A stretch of 64,000 nucleotides of DNA from Legionella sp. PATHC032. Lineage in GTDB: Bacteria > Pseudomonadota > Gammaproteobacteria > Legionellales > Legionellaceae. The notes beneath the pieces were generated by a model. The model saw only the letters and a program-made list of their open reading frames with translations. It ran no database searches and was not told where the DNA came from. The stretch is from positions 370,001 through 434,000 of the forward strand of contig NZ_JAPHOV010000001.1 in the NCBI RefSeq assembly GCF_026191185.1. Direction: 5' to 3'. The position numbers and the translations under genes were made by a program. Below, in pieces: positions 51,069 through 60,296 of this stretch (within the stretch, counting starts at the first letter, position 1; each line of letters opens with the position of its first letter).

Positions 51069-54000
51069 TTATGCTGATGGCACTAATGGGTTTAACTCAA
51101 TTGTTCCATTATTTTCAACAGAGGGAGCTGACGTAATTGCCCTGGACTCAGTAGATATAGCTGACTCATTACCAGCAAATAATCCAAATCGTTTGGTCAG
51201 TTCATTGATTTTGGGTTGGGTTTTTACAGAGCTTTCCAAATTATTAAACAGTTTTCTTCTCTCCGGAGTGTACAGGCAAAGCGCTTCCAATAAGGATAAG
51301 ATGCATTGTTTTAAATAGGTAAAACTAAAATAGCTTTCATGCTTGTAATCCATGATGATTCTTTCAAAATTAGGATTTTTAACATGGAAAGATATTTGGT
51401 CGACACGTTCTTTTGGCGTAAGGGTTCCATCTTCACTGATATCGACCAGTTTATTGATGAGCTCTGTTTTTTTCGCCAGTGTTTCTTCACTTTCAAATGT
51501 TGAATTATTTTGCTCGATGGCTGCGGTAGAAAGACTAAAGTAGTTTTTAAATTGGGCTAAAGCGACTCTTACTGCATCAAGGTGATAATATTTCTCAAAA
51601 TTATCTCTTTCAAAATTTCTAATTTTTTCCTTTAGCAAATTTTTTATAGTTAAATTAATATCTTCAGCGAATTTTGAGTGTTGAATAATACTCTCTTTGA
51701 ATGCCAGTAAGTATTCTCTAAGTTTTGTCCGATATTCCTTGTCAGTGTATTGTAAGCCTATATGACGGTTGCAGAAGGCATCTAACTGTTTATTAAATGA
51801 TTCTGTAGTGTATTCTTCTATATAAAGAAGATCTTCTTGTTCTTGAATCGATCTTAACTCTTTAAGATAGTTCAGTTTTTCTCTGGCAGTATTTGCCTTC
51901 ATAAGATAGGTGGCTTTTAAGCCCTCGTAATGATGGTAACTTGCAATAATGAGGGGTTTAATGAGCGTTAATTTAGGTTCATACTCTTTCAGTTCTGAAT
52001 TTAAAAGAGTATCTAGTTCATAATCTTTAGGCTCAGGATCTGTATTCTGAGGTAATCGCTTTTGTAATTTTACCAATTTGTACAGAGCTTTTTTATAAGT
52101 TTCTATTAATTCATCATCAGTGGTTTTGCCGCTTTTTGTTTTAATAATTTCATATAATTTGATGATATGTTTATAGTTTTTTTCTATTTTATCCAAATGT
52201 TGTGTTGCATTTTCGAGTTTTTTATGCGTTGTTTTTATTCTTTGATCTATTGGTGTCTTATCACATATCATTCGAATATGGGCTTTGGAATGCAGCGCTA
52301 AAGGATGTAACAGGCCTTTATAATATTCATCCGTTATTGTTTTTAATGGTCCGGAGATAGTACCTGGTACCAAGCCTAATTTATCTTCCCATGCATCAGC
52401 TTCCATCAACATGGGTGTAAAAATCTTGGAGCGGAACTGATCCAGATTATTCATTACGGCGTCATGTGATGTGCTAATAAATTCATTCAGTTTATTCGTC
52501 ATTTCTCTATAGAGAGAATACATGGCGGGTGTTTGTAAGAATAATTTGAAATAGGAGTTTGAACTTTTAATGATATTTTCTACAGTAACAGTTGCTTTCT
52601 TTGCCTTTAAGTGTAAGTCATTGAGCTCTTCTGTCGTGAGATAATTGGTGTTTCTTAAACTTCTAATGTGTTTGGGTGAAATATAAAAAGCATTAAGTGT
52701 ATACCAAAGGGCATTGTATTTAATATCGTGGTTATAAGGTACTTCTAACGGTGATACCTGATACGCATCACTGTGTTCTTGTATTGTTGCAATAAGCGTT
52801 TGCGCTTTTTCCAGTAACTCACTTGCTATGAGCTTAAAATGAGGATCCACAGCGAGTTTTAGCGCTAATTTCTTAATTTCATTAATGTGATCATAGGCTT
52901 GTATTAAATGATAAACATAGACACTTTCGTAACTTCTGGTATCCAGTTTTTCTAATTCAACAACAATTTTTTCAACATGATAGAGGCTATTGAATATGCG
53001 TTTTATTGCGATAACCTGTGCACTTTGGGCAAGTTCTTTATTTTTATCTTGCAATTCAGGGTACGGTATTCCGTTGGGTTGCTGTTTTAATTGTGCTTTC
53101 ATCGCATCATTAAACAATGAAATGATTTGATTTAACTCGGTTCTGAACTCATGTATGTATTTAGAGAAATTGGTATGTTTAATTAAATGATGGGCTCTAC
53201 TTTCCAGCCTTTCATCATGTTCAAGTTCGGTTGAGTTATTTTCACTGGCAAATTTTTCCTGGGCCCATTTTAAATATTGATTACTCTTTTTACTCCATTG
53301 CAAATCAATTTCTGTAAAATAAATTTGAAAATGTTCATCCAGTTTTTCAAACAGGTCAACTGCTGGAGCATCGTAGGCGGATGACTCATCAGAAAAGGAA
53401 TGCACTAAAAATTTGTCAAAACTTATTGCGGAAGCTCTGAGTTCAGGGGGTATCCCATCGATAAAATACGGTTGAAATACATTATATAAATTACGGCAGC
53501 GAGTTTTGGTCTCTTTATCAAGATTATTTAAATGAAGAATCCTTCCTTCCGTTTCAGCGATTGTCTTGGTTTGCTTTTTTAATAAGGTAATAAATTCGTT
53601 ATATGCTTTGCTGGCAACTCTGAATTTTTCACGTTTGTTTCTATACCATTGGTAGAGGTCAAGAGCCTGTTCAGATGTTAAATCCTCAGGATTAACCAGT
53701 AAATTATGTCCTTTCTCTGACCTGAATTTTAGTTTGTCCGTAGCACCATTAGCAGGGTTTAATGCTTTTGTCTCATCCAGAAGAAAGACATTGGTTTTTT
53801 CACTATAAGGGAATAAAACCAGATTTGTTTGTTTGTGAACAGATTCGATAAGGTCTCTATTCAACTCGATATGAAATTGTTGAGTTGCTTTCTTTTTGCT
53901 AATTAAAGCTTGTAATGCTTCCTTTTGCGCTAAAACAAAGCTGGCATGATCGGCAGGAAGAGTACCTCTTAGCCAACGCCACGGCTTCTTTAAATAAGAA

Positions 54001-55358
54001 GACCAGGATTCCGGGCCCTGAAAACTATCGATCAACAAAATATTGAGATCAGGGTCCACATCCATCATATAAGGACTGATTATTTTGTAATGTGTAATCA
54101 GTTGATTTTTAATTTCTTTCGGTAATTGATGTATGGGTTGGTTATTATAGGGGGACGCATCCAATATTTTGTAAAAATTATCCAAGGCTTCTTGCGCTTT
54201 TTGTATTTTAAAAAGGGCTTTGTTCGCTTCATCAATTCGTTGATATGTTCTTTCCAGTCTCAAAGCGAGAAAACGGGAGTCCTCTATACTGAGCAACTCT
54301 TCTCCTTTTTCTTTGAAATTGACTGGCTTGGATGCGTAATAAATTAAAAGTTGATATAGGGGTTTGATTTTTTCCATTAACGGAATGGATAGTGTGCCAG
54401 GCTTCAGCATGGCATTGTCTTCAATTTTATCTACTAACCCAAATAAAGTAGGTAATACAACGTATTTTAATTGAGCCAAATTATCACGAATGACATCCTG
54501 GGATGAATCGCTGAAATGTCCCATTTGTTCAACAGAGCTTGTCGCTAATGTGATGATATTACGGATAATGTGAATGTATTTTAAAACTTTAAGGGATATA
54601 AAAAAGTCATTCCCTTTCAAATGCTCTAGATCATTAAGTAATTTTAATGATGCGTTTTGTAGTTCTTCCAGCTTTTCGTTATTGAGTGTAGGCTCTTTTT
54701 CTTTGATTTGTGAAGAATATTGCTGAATGTATTGAGTTAATTTCTCTATATAACCAGGTAATACGGCGCTGAATTGAGTGAGGAATTGGTAATCCCAATC
54801 TCCTGTTCTCGGTTGCATTTGCTCTAAGGCAATGCCTGTAACTTCTCCTGCTTTATAACTTATAGGAAAATCCTTCCAATACTCAGCTAATTGCTTGGTG
54901 GATTCCTGGTGTTCCCCTGCAAAGGCTTGTAATTGTCCAATGACAGGGAGAATAAGATCAATCTCTTCCTTGAACATTTCCTGCAAATCAACATCCAGGT
55001 TCGTGATTAGATAACCGGCTTGATAGGCCTGGTGAATCGTATTGCTATAAAGTAATTTGAGATCAGGGATAGTTCGTTTGATGTTCCGTATATCAATATT
55101 CTCTAAGTCCAGGAAAGCTAAGCGGGCATGATAAAGGGCATTAATCAGTTTCTTGATTTGAGAAATATTTTCCGGGTCAAGATCAAAATCGGTGAATGGA
55201 ACCCCTTCTTTATTCATTTTTTCCAGGTAGGGAGCCAGTCTGGGGTTGAAGTGTCCACTTTTTAAAGTCGCAAGGATTTTTGAATTAATTTTTTCAATTA
55301 ATTTAGAGAATTGGTTTTGCTTAAAGGATTCTAAAAGCTTGATCTTTTCTGAAATCAT
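51069..55358 (-). CDS. sdhA: Dot/Icm effector SdhA
   Basis: A 1,429-residue, almost wholly helical protein with long Lys/Glu/Leu-rich coiled-coil-like segments and no signal peptide or enzyme motif. Length and composition match my memory of SdhA (lpg0376 in Philadelphia-1), a type IVB-secreted effector that keeps the Legionella vacuole from rupturing and blocks host cell death; it is reported to act with host OCRL. The C-terminus (ENNGTIELNPLVPSA) is a plausible secretion signal. ATG 55358 has no strong ribosome-binding site. An AT-rich regulatory region with a PmrA-like box lies upstream. Confidence 0.85.
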   Translation of the reverse strand: MISEKIKLLESFKQNQFSKLIEKINSKILATLKSGHFNPRLAPYLEKMNKEGVPFTDFDLDPENISQIKKLINALYHARLAFLDLENIDIRNIKRTIPDLKLLYSNTIHQAYQAGYLITNLDVDLQEMFKEEIDLILPVIGQLQAFAGEHQESTKQLAEYWKDFPISYKAGEVTGIALEQMQPRTGDWDYQFLTQFSAVLPGYIEKLTQYIQQYSSQIKEKEPTLNNEKLEELQNASLKLLNDLEHLKGNDFFISLKVLKYIHIIRNIITLATSSVEQMGHFSDSSQDVIRDNLAQLKYVVLPTLFGLVDKIEDNAMLKPGTLSIPLMEKIKPLYQLLIYYASKPVNFKEKGEELLSIEDSRFLALRLERTYQRIDEANKALFKIQKAQEALDNFYKILDASPYNNQPIHQLPKEIKNQLITHYKIISPYMMDVDPDLNILLIDSFQGPESWSSYLKKPWRWLRGTLPADHASFVLAQKEALQALISKKKATQQFHIELNRDLIESVHKQTNLVLFPYSEKTNVFLLDETKALNPANGATDKLKFRSEKGHNLLVNPEDLTSEQALDLYQWYRNKREKFRVASKAYNEFITLLKKQTKTIAETEGRILHLNNLDKETKTRCRNLYNVFQPYFIDGIPPELRASAISFDKFLVHSFSDESSAYDAPAVDLFEKLDEHFQIYFTEIDLQWSKKSNQYLKWAQEKFASENNSTELEHDERLESRAHHLIKHTNFSKYIHEFRTELNQIISLFNDAMKAQLKQQPNGIPYPELQDKNKELAQSAQVIAIKRIFNSLYHVEKIVVELEKLDTRSYESVYVYHLIQAYDHINEIKKLALKLAVDPHFKLIASELLEKAQTLIATIQEHSDAYQVSPLEVPYNHDIKYNALWYTLNAFYISPKHIRSLRNTNYLTTEELNDLHLKAKKATVTVENIIKSSNSYFKLFLQTPAMYSLYREMTNKLNEFISTSHDAVMNNLDQFRSKIFTPMLMEADAWEDKLGLVPGTISGPLKTITDEYYKGLLHPLALHSKAHIRMICDKTPIDQRIKTTHKKLENATQHLDKIEKNYKHIIKLYEIIKTKSGKTTDDELIETYKKALYKLVKLQKRLPQNTDPEPKDYELDTLLNSELKEYEPKLTLIKPLIIASYHHYEGLKATYLMKANTAREKLNYLKELRSIQEQEDLLYIEEYTTESFNKQLDAFCNRHIGLQYTDKEYRTKLREYLLAFKESIIQHSKFAEDINLTIKNLLKEKIRNFERDNFEKYYHLDAVRVALAQFKNYFSLSTAAIEQNNSTFESEETLAKKTELINKLVDISEDGTLTPKERVDQISFHVKNPNFERIIMDYKHESYFSFTYLKQCILSLLEALCLYTPERRKLFNNLESSVKTQPKINELTKRFGLFAGNESAISTESRAITSAPSVENNGTIELNPLVPSA

Positions 55359-55386
55359 TTCAATATTAAAAAAATTAACTTGTGAT

Positions 55387-55392
55387 ATTATA
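55387..55392 (-). promoter_or_regulatory. -10 element of the sdhA promoter
   Basis: The minus strand reads TATAAT. RNA would start near 55380, about 22 nt before the start codon. There is no consensus -35; its place is taken by the tandem box at 55402-55420. Confidence 0.5.
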
Positions 55393-55401
55393 AAGAAAAA
55401 T

Positions 55402-55420
55402 ACTTAAGCAAATATTAACA
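55402..55420 (-). promoter_or_regulatory. PmrA-like tandem box upstream of sdhA
   Basis: On the minus strand GTTAATATT-TG-CTTAAGTAT gives two direct repeats with TTAA cores 7 nt apart. This fits the Legionella PmrA consensus (cTTAATatT repeated with 2-nt spacing) known for many Dot/Icm effector genes. It covers the -35 position of the TATAAT at 55387-55392, as for an OmpR-family activator. Confidence 0.55.
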
Positions 55421-55434
55421 CATGATCAGTGCTT

Positions 55435-55500
55435 GTAAAAACTCAATCTTTTTTGTAAAAAAAATTTTTAATTCAGCCACTTAGTCTGTTTAAATTGCAG
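55435..55500. repeat. Possible degraded copy of the 42.6-kb repeat
   Basis: AATTTTTAATTCAGCCACTT (55463 on) and the following TAGTCTGTTTAAATT align with 42670-42706 at about 27 of 35 positions, with most differences being transitions. No intact terminal repeat is present here. It may be a worn half of the same element or a shared regulatory stretch, since both lie upstream of large minus-strand genes. Confidence 0.35.
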
Positions 55501-55518
55501 ATTGAAAAATATTGTTGC

Positions 55519-56241
55519 TTATATCTCTGATTTTTGATAAGCCTTAATCGTGTTTGATATGCTCAATGATACTGTATTTTTGAGTGCGTCAAGGCTGTGA
55601 TTGTTAAAAATAAGTTTTTGATTGACTTCCAGTTCAATGCCTATGTATTCATGAGGACTGTATTTTTTACGCAAGGATGTAGTAAACCCATCACTGGTTC
55701 CTTTATAAGGATAATTCATACGTACTTTTAACTGGGGATGGAGCATTTTGATTTCTTTTTGCCATTGCCGAGCCAAGATTTTTTCCGAATGACTCCCAGG
55801 GTCATATAGAAGGCCGATGTCAGTCGTGCGAATGATATTATTCATTACTGGCGTAAAACTGTGTGTGGATAGATGCCACACTTGCAGCTTTTGACTAATA
55901 AGTTGCTGAATGTAGTCCATGACTCGATTGCGAAATGGAAAATAGAATTCATCCAGTATTTTTTTCTTTTTGTCTGATGATAAATTTTTTGTAATCTCTG
56001 AAAAGCAATGGGGATGATTGATACTCCTGTTGCAATCGACCAAGAGCCTTGTACAGGTGGCTTGAAACAAACTGCAATGGTTACTTTTATGAATCGATTG
56101 TGCGATTTCTAGCGCGCCAAAATCAATTCCTCTATGAGACTCTAATAATTCTTTATGGGATTCAAATAGGGTTTGATATTCATGAGGGACTGTATTGACA
56201 GCATGTTCACAACTGATTAGGAGGGCTATATTTTTCATCAT
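55519..56241 (-). CDS. N-formylglutamate amidohydrolase-like protein
   Basis: About 240 residues of the PF05013 family. LLISCEHAVNTVP near the start and RGIDFGALEIA contain the conserved EH and D residues that bind the metal, and DCNRSINH follows. Classical members (HutG) cleave N-formylglutamate in histidine breakdown, but no hut gene is nearby. As the last gene of a four-gene operon with two amide-bond ligases, it more likely trims or releases a glutamyl-type product. ATG 56241 follows the upstream stop by 1 nt; ATG 56262, overlapping that gene, is possible. Confidence 0.75.
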   Translation of the reverse strand: MMKNIALLISCEHAVNTVPHEYQTLFESHKELLESHRGIDFGALEIAQSIHKSNHCSLFQATCTRLLVDCNRSINHPHCFSEITKNLSSDKKKKILDEFYFPFRNRVMDYIQQLISQKLQVWHLSTHSFTPVMNNIIRTTDIGLLYDPGSHSEKILARQWQKEIKMLHPQLKVRMNYPYKGTSDGFTTSLRKKYSPHEYIGIELEVNQKLIFNNHSLDALKNTVSLSISNTIKAYQKSEI

Positions 56242-56242
56242 A

Positions 56243-57469
56243 TCAAGGCGTAAATTGTTCATTGTGAAGCAAACAATGAGTTAATTGTTTATACACTTGT
56301 TTTAAAGAATCATGATTGACACAGGAACTGCAAGCCTTGAGTATTCTTTCACTCAAATTTCCCTGTTTTAAAATAAGTTCCAGGGCCAGTTGCTGTTTCC
56401 TGTCCAGTTCATGGCTAATTCTTTCAATCAGTAGTGACCATATGGTATTTACTGACATCCCTTGAAGGGGTAATTGCCATTGCTCCAGTAATTGTTTGTT
56501 ATCGATATGACAACTTAATCCGTTTTTTATGGTCTCATCAAAAACGTACTTTAAACTTTTGGTATCGCATGGATTATCAAGATAAAAATTCGAGGTGCTT
56601 TGCCAGTATTTTAAAATGGCATTGATTGCTTTTGCTATGGCAATGTCTGCTTCTACACATTCTTGGCTGTCAAGAATACGAATTTCAATAGCCTTCATGT
56701 CAAACTTGGGAATTGCACCACGAGAATTTAACCATTGATATTGTAATATTCCTTCGGGATCATAAGGGCTAATATCTCGATACATGGGTTCGAGAATTTG
56801 TTCCTGGTATTCCCTTTCTGTTCTAATAAACTCAGGAATAATATCGCCGCTGATGGAGGGAATACGTTGCTGATTGCGGCTATAAAAGAATAAACGGGAA
56901 TCCAGTAATCCTGTAGCTTGCCCATCAAGAAATGGAGTACTTGCCGCAATAGCGGGTAATAAAGGTAAAATCAAGCGTGTGGCGTTATGCAATTGACAAA
57001 ATTCTTCTTCATTGGAATAAGGCAGATTGACATGCATACTTTGCAGGTTTGCCCAGCCATGTCCCTGGCAATTGAAAATTGAATTAAATTGATTATAGAT
57101 ATCATGGTTACCATGAGGCCAGCGAATTGTTTCGGTATCTGGGTTCATCCAGGGATGAGCGCCAGTAGGTAATAACAATAAATTGTGTTGAGCAAGAAGC
57201 GGCTGGAGCTCTCTAATGGTTTTCTGGAAATGTTCGGCTACTGGAACATGTATTGGTTTAGGACCATTATTTTTTAATTCAAGGACATGCAATACTAATT
57301 CATTGCTTATCGCAATGTCTCCTAATTCTATTTCATTAACCTGATGACCTGCCAAAGCACGTAATATAAGATCGCTTTTAGGTTGGACATTCAAACTCTC
57401 TTTATCCACTAGCATGTATTCTATTTCTATCCCTAAGACAGAAAAAATAGGAAAATCAGACATAACCAT
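56243..57469 (-). CDS. GCS2-family carboxylate-amine ligase
   Basis: A 408-residue glutamate-cysteine ligase type 2 (PF04107) protein. GIEIEYMLVD at the N-terminus holds the metal-binding glutamates; MHVNLPYSNEEEFC and DMKAIEIRILDSQE are further family blocks. Such enzymes join an amine to the gamma-carboxyl of glutamate or similar acids using ATP. Its place beside a RimK-type ligase, and not with gshB, argues against a role in glutathione. AGGAAAC precedes ATG 57469, which overlaps the upstream gene by 14 nt. Confidence 0.8.
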   Translation of the reverse strand: MVMSDFPIFSVLGIEIEYMLVDKESLNVQPKSDLILRALAGHQVNEIELGDIAISNELVLHVLELKNNGPKPIHVPVAEHFQKTIRELQPLLAQHNLLLLPTGAHPWMNPDTETIRWPHGNHDIYNQFNSIFNCQGHGWANLQSMHVNLPYSNEEEFCQLHNATRLILPLLPAIAASTPFLDGQATGLLDSRLFFYSRNQQRIPSISGDIIPEFIRTEREYQEQILEPMYRDISPYDPEGILQYQWLNSRGAIPKFDMKAIEIRILDSQECVEADIAIAKAINAILKYWQSTSNFYLDNPCDTKSLKYVFDETIKNGLSCHIDNKQLLEQWQLPLQGMSVNTIWSLLIERISHELDRKQQLALELILKQGNLSERILKACSSCVNHDSLKQVYKQLTHCLLHNEQFTP

Positions 57470-58910
57470 GTTTCCTGCGAATTCGTTGTAAAAAGACACT
57501 CATAATCTGTTCATACAGATTTTGGCCGAGTATTTTATCTTCAAGGCCATGATCAATATTAGGATTATCATTCACCTCGATGACGTAATATTTATTACCA
57601 TGACTTTTTATATCGACACCATATAAGCCGTCACCAATCAAGCGTGTACTTTTTAGAGCTATTTTAATAATCTGCTCTGGTACTTCATGAAGGGGCAGTG
57701 TTTCACTATCTCCTTCTTTGTTTTCTTCCTGGCAATGCCAATCATAGATTTGCCAGTGGCCTTTTGCCATAAAATAGCGGCAGGCAAAAAGTGCTTTATT
57801 ATCAAGGACACCGATGCGCCAATCAAATTCAGTCGGTATAAACGGTTGAACTACTACCAAATCAGAATTTTTAAAAAACTGGTTTAGAGATTTCTGCAAA
57901 GATTTTTCATCATCTATTTTAACCACTCCATGAGAAAAAGCACTGTCTGGCTTTTTTAAAACGCAGGGGAATTCAATCTTGGGTAATTCCTTGTCATATT
58001 TGCTGATGAATAAGGTGTCTGGTGTCATGATTTGATGACTGCTTAATAGTTCTGCAAGATAAACTTTGTTGGAGCATTTAATAATGGATTGAGGGTCATC
58101 AATAACGACCAAATTCTCTTGGGCTGCACGACGTGACACGCGATAAGTATAATGATTCACTGAAGTCGTTGCTCTGATAAAAAGCGCATCGTATTCAGCG
58201 ATTGCTTTTGCTTCATTTTTATCTATGATGTCAACGTTTAATCCCAGTTCTTCACCACAAGAAACAAAAAGCTCAAGGGCTTTTTTATTGGATGGCGCAT
58301 TGGGTTCGGAGGGGTCGACAAGAATTGCCAAATCATGAAATCGTTGTTTTTTACGCCATTGATGAACTCGCTTTTTTGATAAATAATTTTCAGCAGATTG
58401 GCGCATAAACTCCAGATGATGCTCTGGTACATCCGACAAAGCCAAAGGAACGACTGTCTTAATTCGCCATTGCTTTTTCTTTTCCAAATAAAAACGAATG
58501 AGTGGTAAAGGAAAAAGGCCATGGAGTTGCTTAGCCAACGTTGCATATCGTTTTGCCAGATTTTGACCAAAATAGAGGCTTAAAACAAATTCATTCCCTT
58601 TGATATCGTGAAGACTGTGCTGTATTTCTTCATGAGTATCCTGAGAGATCAGTTTGGATAAACTGACATTTAAAACATCCTGAATACTGTGTACCGAGGG
58701 TAATGCTTTGTGATCACGGGCTTGGGCAAGTAAAGATACGTAATAGCCTATCGATTGGTAATTATAAGACCGGCATAAGTTAATGACCCGAAATGATTTA
58801 TTTTGATGATACTCATCACCACTAAGATATTCCAAGGCATGTACTATAGGGGCAAGTTCACTTAAAAAAGACCAGCTGTGCAGATCATCAGTAACAATAA
58901 CTGTTTGCAT
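57456..58910 (-). CDS. RimK-type ATP-grasp ligase with N-terminal RLAN-like domain
   Basis: A 484-residue protein. The first 200 residues (VIVTDDLHSWSFLSE..., SYNYQSIGYYVSLLAQARDHKALPS) resemble the RLAN domain found fused to RimK-type ligases. The ATP-grasp half has the phosphate and base binding lysines in CVLKKPDSAFSHGV, the core DWRIGVLDNKALFACRY and the magnesium loop EVNDNPN (445-451). Relatives add glutamate or other amino acids to a carboxylate. It starts 3 nt after the peptidase gene. Confidence 0.8.
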   Translation of the reverse strand: MQTVIVTDDLHSWSFLSELAPIVHALEYLSGDEYHQNKSFRVINLCRSYNYQSIGYYVSLLAQARDHKALPSVHSIQDVLNVSLSKLISQDTHEEIQHSLHDIKGNEFVLSLYFGQNLAKRYATLAKQLHGLFPLPLIRFYLEKKKQWRIKTVVPLALSDVPEHHLEFMRQSAENYLSKKRVHQWRKKQRFHDLAILVDPSEPNAPSNKKALELFVSCGEELGLNVDIIDKNEAKAIAEYDALFIRATTSVNHYTYRVSRRAAQENLVVIDDPQSIIKCSNKVYLAELLSSHQIMTPDTLFISKYDKELPKIEFPCVLKKPDSAFSHGVVKIDDEKSLQKSLNQFFKNSDLVVVQPFIPTEFDWRIGVLDNKALFACRYFMAKGHWQIYDWHCQEENKEGDSETLPLHEVPEQIIKIALKSTRLIGDGLYGVDIKSHGNKYYVIEVNDNPNIDHGLEDKILGQNLYEQIMSVFLQRIRRKHGYV

Positions 58911-58913
58911 TTA

Positions 58914-59627
58914 TCACTCTTTAGGTTCAATTATGAGTAGATTCGCATCATAAGTTAGTACACCAAGCATTATAGAGTTAATCAAGCGATTGATGCTTAC
59001 TTTATAATAATTGTTATGAGACAGTGGGTTTTCTGCATGGGGGTCAGCAACAATTACAAGGCGTTTTTTTACGTCATAACCGCACAGTACAACAAAATGC
59101 CCACAAGGCTCACCACGAATATCATCGTAAACTGATTTGCCTTCCGGAGTAAAGTATTCTCTTGCACTGCGATAAAGATAGGTAGCACTTAAACCAGTTA
59201 AAATGGGGATTTTCTTATTAAAATATTTTTTTAATAAGTCCACGTTTAATGATTTGGAGCGGACTGTACCCCCCAGTTTTAAGTAGTCTAAATAGGCTAG
59301 AGACGCTTTGGTAATATATGGATCATTTTTGTATTTCATCTGGGCTTCAAGTTTATCCATTAAAAAGGAATTATTGACTTCACCATTATGAAACCAGGTT
59401 AGGTCAAATATATTCAGGTTATAGATGTAAACAGTTGTTCTAAACCCATGGAGGAGGGCATGTTTTCCCAGCATGGGCGTTAAGGTGCCTCCTGAAAGCG
59501 ATTTATCCACGCCTTCTATGATTTCGTTTAATGGCAAATCTAAACCATAATATAAATAAATGGCATGTAAGCTGGTTGGTCCGCAAGTTTCATCGTCAGG
59601 TTGAGTTTGTATTGTCAGGTCAATCAT
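58914..59627 (-). CDS. C39-like cysteine peptidase
   Basis: A 237-residue papain-fold protein. The proposed triad is C15 (DDETCGPTS), H177 (CGHFVVLCGYD) and D195 (VADPHAEN), in the order usual for C39 and BtrH-like families. It has no transporter domain or signal peptide, so it acts in the cytoplasm. It heads the ligase operon and may cleave a precursor or transfer an acyl or peptidyl group. ATG 59627 is chosen because AAGGA lies 7 nt upstream; TTG 59633 is the longer option. Confidence 0.75.
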   Translation of the reverse strand: MIDLTIQTQPDDETCGPTSLHAIYLYYGLDLPLNEIIEGVDKSLSGGTLTPMLGKHALLHGFRTTVYIYNLNIFDLTWFHNGEVNNSFLMDKLEAQMKYKNDPYITKASLAYLDYLKLGGTVRSKSLNVDLLKKYFNKKIPILTGLSATYLYRSAREYFTPEGKSVYDDIRGEPCGHFVVLCGYDVKKRLVIVADPHAENPLSHNNYYKVSINRLINSIMLGVLTYDANLLIIEPKE

Positions 59628-59667
59628 AGGCAAATCCTTGCGGTAAAAATAGTGCCTTCATGATTTA

Positions 59668-59696
59668 AAATTAGACATGAGTGGCTTCTTTGTCAA
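59668..59696 (-). promoter_or_regulatory. Candidate promoter of the peptidase-ligase operon
   Basis: On the minus strand a perfect TTGACA (59696-59691), a 17-nt spacer and the weaker TAATTT (59673-59668) lie about 40 nt upstream of ATG 59627. Confidence 0.45.
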
Positions 59697-59822
59697 ATAG
59701 TGTAATCGATTCAATAATAAGTACTTTTAGGAAACTGATAATAGATTGACGTTTAAGAAAATAAAGTTGAATAAATAACTCTCATTTGCAGAGTTAATAT
59801 TTATTCTAGGAATACAAATCTG

Positions 59823-60296
59823 TTATTTTATAATTTTTACAGAGAGTTCAAGGATAAAATCAGCAATCGCTTCCGGATGGGTCAAATAATTGATATAAGC
59901 CTTGATATGAATTGGCTTGTTAATTCGTTCACCGGATTTCTTTGATTCTTCTATCATTTTTTTAACTACCTCTCCTTCTGTGCATATAAAATAAACATCA
60001 GATTCAGGTCTACGCAGAAATTGTGCTTGAAATGATTTAAATGCCAGGGATACTTTACATTTCGCTTGTTTGGCATGATAAAAAGCATGTAATCCCCCGG
60101 CTATGTCCGCACCAACTGCCAAGGCACCAAAATACATGGAATGCAGATGATTGCGACTGCGCCTTGTCAATGGTAGTCGCACAACAATTTCATTATCGGT
60201 AAGCTGAATTAACTTAGGTTTTAAATAGCCAATCAAGGCTACTTTAAAGTGGCTAAAAAACCATAAAAAGAATTTAAATTGGGTTAATGGGTTCAT
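59823..60296 (-). CDS. Hotdog-fold protein (DUF4442-like, possible thioesterase)
   Basis: A 157-residue protein with a hotdog-type helix motif in RRSRNHLHSMYFGALAVGADIAGGLHAF. Related families hydrolyse acyl-CoA thioesters, but no substrate can be named. It overlaps the BON-domain gene by 4 nt and so forms an operon with it. The 190 bases downstream, toward the peptidase gene, hold the promoter listed above and no gene. Confidence 0.65.
   Translation of the reverse strand: MNPLTQFKFFLWFFSHFKVALIGYLKPKLIQLTDNEIVVRLPLTRRSRNHLHSMYFGALAVGADIAGGLHAFYHAKQAKCKVSLAFKSFQAQFLRRPESDVYFICTEGEVVKKMIEESKKSGERINKPIHIKAYINYLTHPEAIADFILELSVKIIK

Noticed and set aside
50989..51318. 109-residue plus-strand frame between the HAD-like gene and sdhA
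   Set aside because: It overlaps the 3' end of sdhA antisense and has no ribosome-binding site or family similarity.
56243..57469. Calling the GCS2 gene gshA for glutathione synthesis
   Set aside because: No gshB is next to it; its tight operon partners are a RimK-type ligase, a peptidase and a formylglutamate hydrolase-like gene, and GCS2 proteins often lack gamma-glutamylcysteine synthesis.
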